Positions 62,238 to 64,000 of a stretch of DNA of 64,000 bases are shown here, one piece after another. The DNA comes from Parvibaculum sp041688015 (GTDB taxonomy: Bacteria > Pseudomonadota > Alphaproteobacteria > Parvibaculales > Parvibaculaceae). The DNA is taken from assembly GCA_041688015.1 (NCBI GenBank), contig JBDNIY010000001.1, forward strand, positions 62,001 to 126,000, written 5' to 3'. A program made the translations under genes and the position numbers. The notes under the pieces were generated by a model that had not been told where the DNA came from, did no database searches, and saw only the letters and a program-made list of their open reading frames with translations. Every line of letters begins with the position of its first letter. The first letter of the stretch is position 1.

Positions 62238-64000
62238 ATGATCACGCTCAATCGTTTTGCGCCGTTTGCCTGGATCATTCTGGTAGTAGCACTAGGCACA
62301 TTAGCGCCCATCGCCGCCGAGGCCGCCGAAAGCAGCTTGAGTGTCGCGCGGATCACGCCTTCTGGCGAAGACGTACCGGCCGCCCGCCAACTCGTGATCG
62401 AGTTTGACCGCGCGGTGGTTCCGCTTGGGCAAATGGACCGAAGTGCCGACGAGATACTCGTTTCGATCTCCCCTCAACTTGCTTGCGAGTGGCGCTGGCT
62501 CAGTGATCGTGCATTGGCCTGCGAGCTCAAGGAAAGCGATGCGCTGAAGGCTTCGACGCATTACAGCGTCACGGTTAATCCTGGTCTTGTCGCCCAAGAC
62601 GGCACCGCATTGACAAAGCCGATCACGCATAACTTCATAACGGAACGCGTAGCGTTGGACAGAGCCGGATTTTCCGATTGGGCCGGTCCGGCTATGCCCT
62701 CGCTACTGGTTACGTTCAATCAGCCGGTTCGCCGCGACAGTGTCGTCAACCATCTGGCGTTCAACTGGAAAGGGGGAACGGGCGCAGTCATCGCGACAGA
62801 AGGCCCCGACTGGTCACAATCACCCGGCGACGCTTTGGTTGATGTGCCGCGCGAGCCTGGGTTCAGCGGCTTTTTCAAAAAACTCCTTTCGTATATCCCG
62901 TGGTTTCGATCTGAAACGACAGCTGCCCCGCACGAATGGACACGTCGCACGTGGTTGGTCGCGCCCGTGAGCCCTTTGCCGTCCGGCGTCGATGCTGAAC
63001 TCGATATGACGCCAGGATTGATTTCAGGCCTCGGACCAGAGCGCAGTATCGCCGAGCAGCAAGTCAAAAAATTCGCCACCTTTGGAGATTTTAAATTCGT
63101 TGGACTGCGTTGCGACACCAATCAGGGCAAGACGATAACTATTCGCCCGGACGAAACGCAGGACGCACTTTGCGGCCCATGGAGCATTATACGGCTTGTT
63201 TTTTCAGCGCCGCTTCAGCTTAAGCAAATCCGTGATCATGTTGTCTTGTCGCCAGCGCTCGGAAAACCCGCACCTGACGTCGACCCTTGGGTAGATGCTA
63301 ATCCTGACCAGACAGAAGGCTATTACGGTGGGATGGGACACAACATTGGCGACGAATATACCGCACGCTTTCCCGTCTATCTCCGTTCAGATCGCGACTA
63401 TGAAGCGAACCTGAAACCCGGTGATACGAAGATCGTCGATATATTTGGGCGTTCGCTTGAAGGCGCTCTCAACATGCATTGGCGCATGGATAATCGCCCG
63501 CCAAATTTTGAATTTCCCAATGACATCGCCGTTCTCGAAAAAGGCGTGGACAGCGATGTCGCGCTTTATGTCAACAATTTGACGGACAGAGACTTCACCT
63601 ATTCGAGATTGACGACAAAGGGCGCTGAAAGCGGCCTGACGTTTCACCAAGCGCTGGATCCCATTCGCAATCTGCAATATGCGATTCCGTTTGGCGTGCG
63701 CGATATGTTGAACGGAAAATCCGGCGCGATATTGGGTCAGTTGACCACAACGCCATCGACGCAGAAGCGGCCTGCCGTTGTCTTCGCGCAAGTGACGCCA
63801 TTTGGATTGCACGTAAAGCTCGCGCATTACAACACATTGGTTTGGGTGACCGATCTGGCGACAGGCGAGCCGGTCGAAGGCGCGCGCGTATCGTTCTTCC
63901 ACGATCCGACCCTGCTTGGTGCATTTTGCGGTAACGACAAAATTGGCAAATGGGTGTCAGCGCGCGAAACGGCGTTCGCCCTGAGCGATGCAGATGGCTT
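62238..64000 (+). CDS. Bacterial alpha-2-macroglobulin, N-terminal part (cut by window end)
   Basis: The frame from ATG 62238 stays open to the last base (587 codons seen). A signal sequence (FAPFAWIILVVALGTLAPIAAEA) is followed by the start of an A2M-type chain of beta-sandwich domains: VARITPSGEDVPAARQLVIEFDRAVVPLG, TGYYGGMGHNIGD-like and KLAHYNTLVWVTDLATGEPVEGARVSFF segments. The full family is about 1600-1900 aa, so the bait/thioester region is outside the window. Periplasmic protease trap, often paired with PBP1C; pairing cannot be checked here. No strong ribosome site is seen. Confidence 0.85.
   Translation, partial: MITLNRFAPFAWIILVVALGTLAPIAAEAAESSLSVARITPSGEDVPAARQLVIEFDRAVVPLGQMDRSADEILVSISPQLACEWRWLSDRALACELKESDALKASTHYSVTVNPGLVAQDGTALTKPITHNFITERVALDRAGFSDWAGPAMPSLLVTFNQPVRRDSVVNHLAFNWKGGTGAVIATEGPDWSQSPGDALVDVPREPGFSGFFKKLLSYIPWFRSETTAAPHEWTRRTWLVAPVSPLPSGVDAELDMTPGLISGLGPERSIAEQQVKKFATFGDFKFVGLRCDTNQGKTITIRPDETQDALCGPWSIIRLVFSAPLQLKQIRDHVVLSPALGKPAPDVDPWVDANPDQTEGYYGGMGHNIGDEYTARFPVYLRSDRDYEANLKPGDTKIVDIFGRSLEGALNMHWRMDNRPPNFEFPNDIAVLEKGVDSDVALYVNNLTDRDFTYSRLTTKGAESGLTFHQALDPIRNLQYAIPFGVRDMLNGKSGAILGQLTTTPSTQKRPAVVFAQVTPFGLHVKLAHYNTLVWVTDLATGEPVEGARVSFFHDPTLLGAFCGNDKIGKWVSARETAFALSDADG

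Overview
The window is a chromosome segment of an alphaproteobacterium with moderately high GC. Several things point there: the gene order rne / amiC / mrcA / prfB, the iscR-headed SUF operon carrying two cysteine desulfurases, the divergent tyrS/anmK pair, a bactofilin next to an M23 peptidase, and two perfect CtrA-type boxes (TTAA-N7-TTAA) in promoters. I cannot place it to genus. No rRNA, tRNA, CRISPR array, prophage or intact insertion sequence was seen.

Layout. 1-3.8 kb: an RND/MMPL exporter (cut by the window edge and frameshifted), then a PilZ-methyltransferase fusion. 4-7.6 kb: RNase E and its long leader. 7.6-10.4 kb: a phaC-phaZ polyhydroxyalkanoate module of medium-chain type, sitting inside the otherwise conserved rne-amiC-mrcA-prfB block. 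10.8-17.5 kb: amidase, PBP1A, release factor 2 with its programmed +1 frameshift, and a BaiN-type flavoprotein. 17.7-30 kb: outer-membrane barrel, sulfotransferase, bactofilin/M23 pair, DUF455 protein with peroxiredoxin, giant AsmA-like protein, a diiron protein, and an OYE-family enzyme. 30-34 kb: an AT-rich MltR-like gene, tyrS, anmK and a small hydrolase. 34.2-41.7 kb: the complete iscR-iscS-sufBCDS-sufT-sufA operon behind a probable IscR operator. 41.7-45.5 kb: orphan sensor kinase, uppP, and a Gln/Arg-repeat surface protein. 45.6-51.4 kb: ilvD with an in-frame amber codon, and a polyamine transporter locus (potF, potH, potI) that lacks its ATPase but holds a degenerate second potF 3' end. 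51.4-64 kb: DUF1295 and DUF188 proteins, then a catabolic cluster around a TetR regulator (lipase, esterase, three SDRs, DsbA-like isomerase, acyl-CoA dehydrogenase, APH-like kinase), ending in the start of an alpha-2-macroglobulin gene.

Three things stand out. (i) Four genes are broken at single points: RND exporter, ilvD, a lipase and an unknown gene. The last break coincides with a perfect 51-nt inverted repeat inside the coding sequence. (ii) Two genes (prfB, potF) have degenerate copies of their own 3' ends nearby. (iii) Interspersed palindromic repeats of three families recur in the intergenic gaps.

Functionally the window mixes housekeeping genes (RNA decay, peptidoglycan synthesis, Fe-S assembly, translation) with a probable acyl/hydroxyacyl-CoA catabolic module. 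The pairing of an ACAD10/11-like kinase with an acyl-CoA dehydrogenase suggests 4-hydroxyacyl-CoA or lactone degradation. That could feed hydroxyacyl units towards the PHA synthase, but this link is inference.
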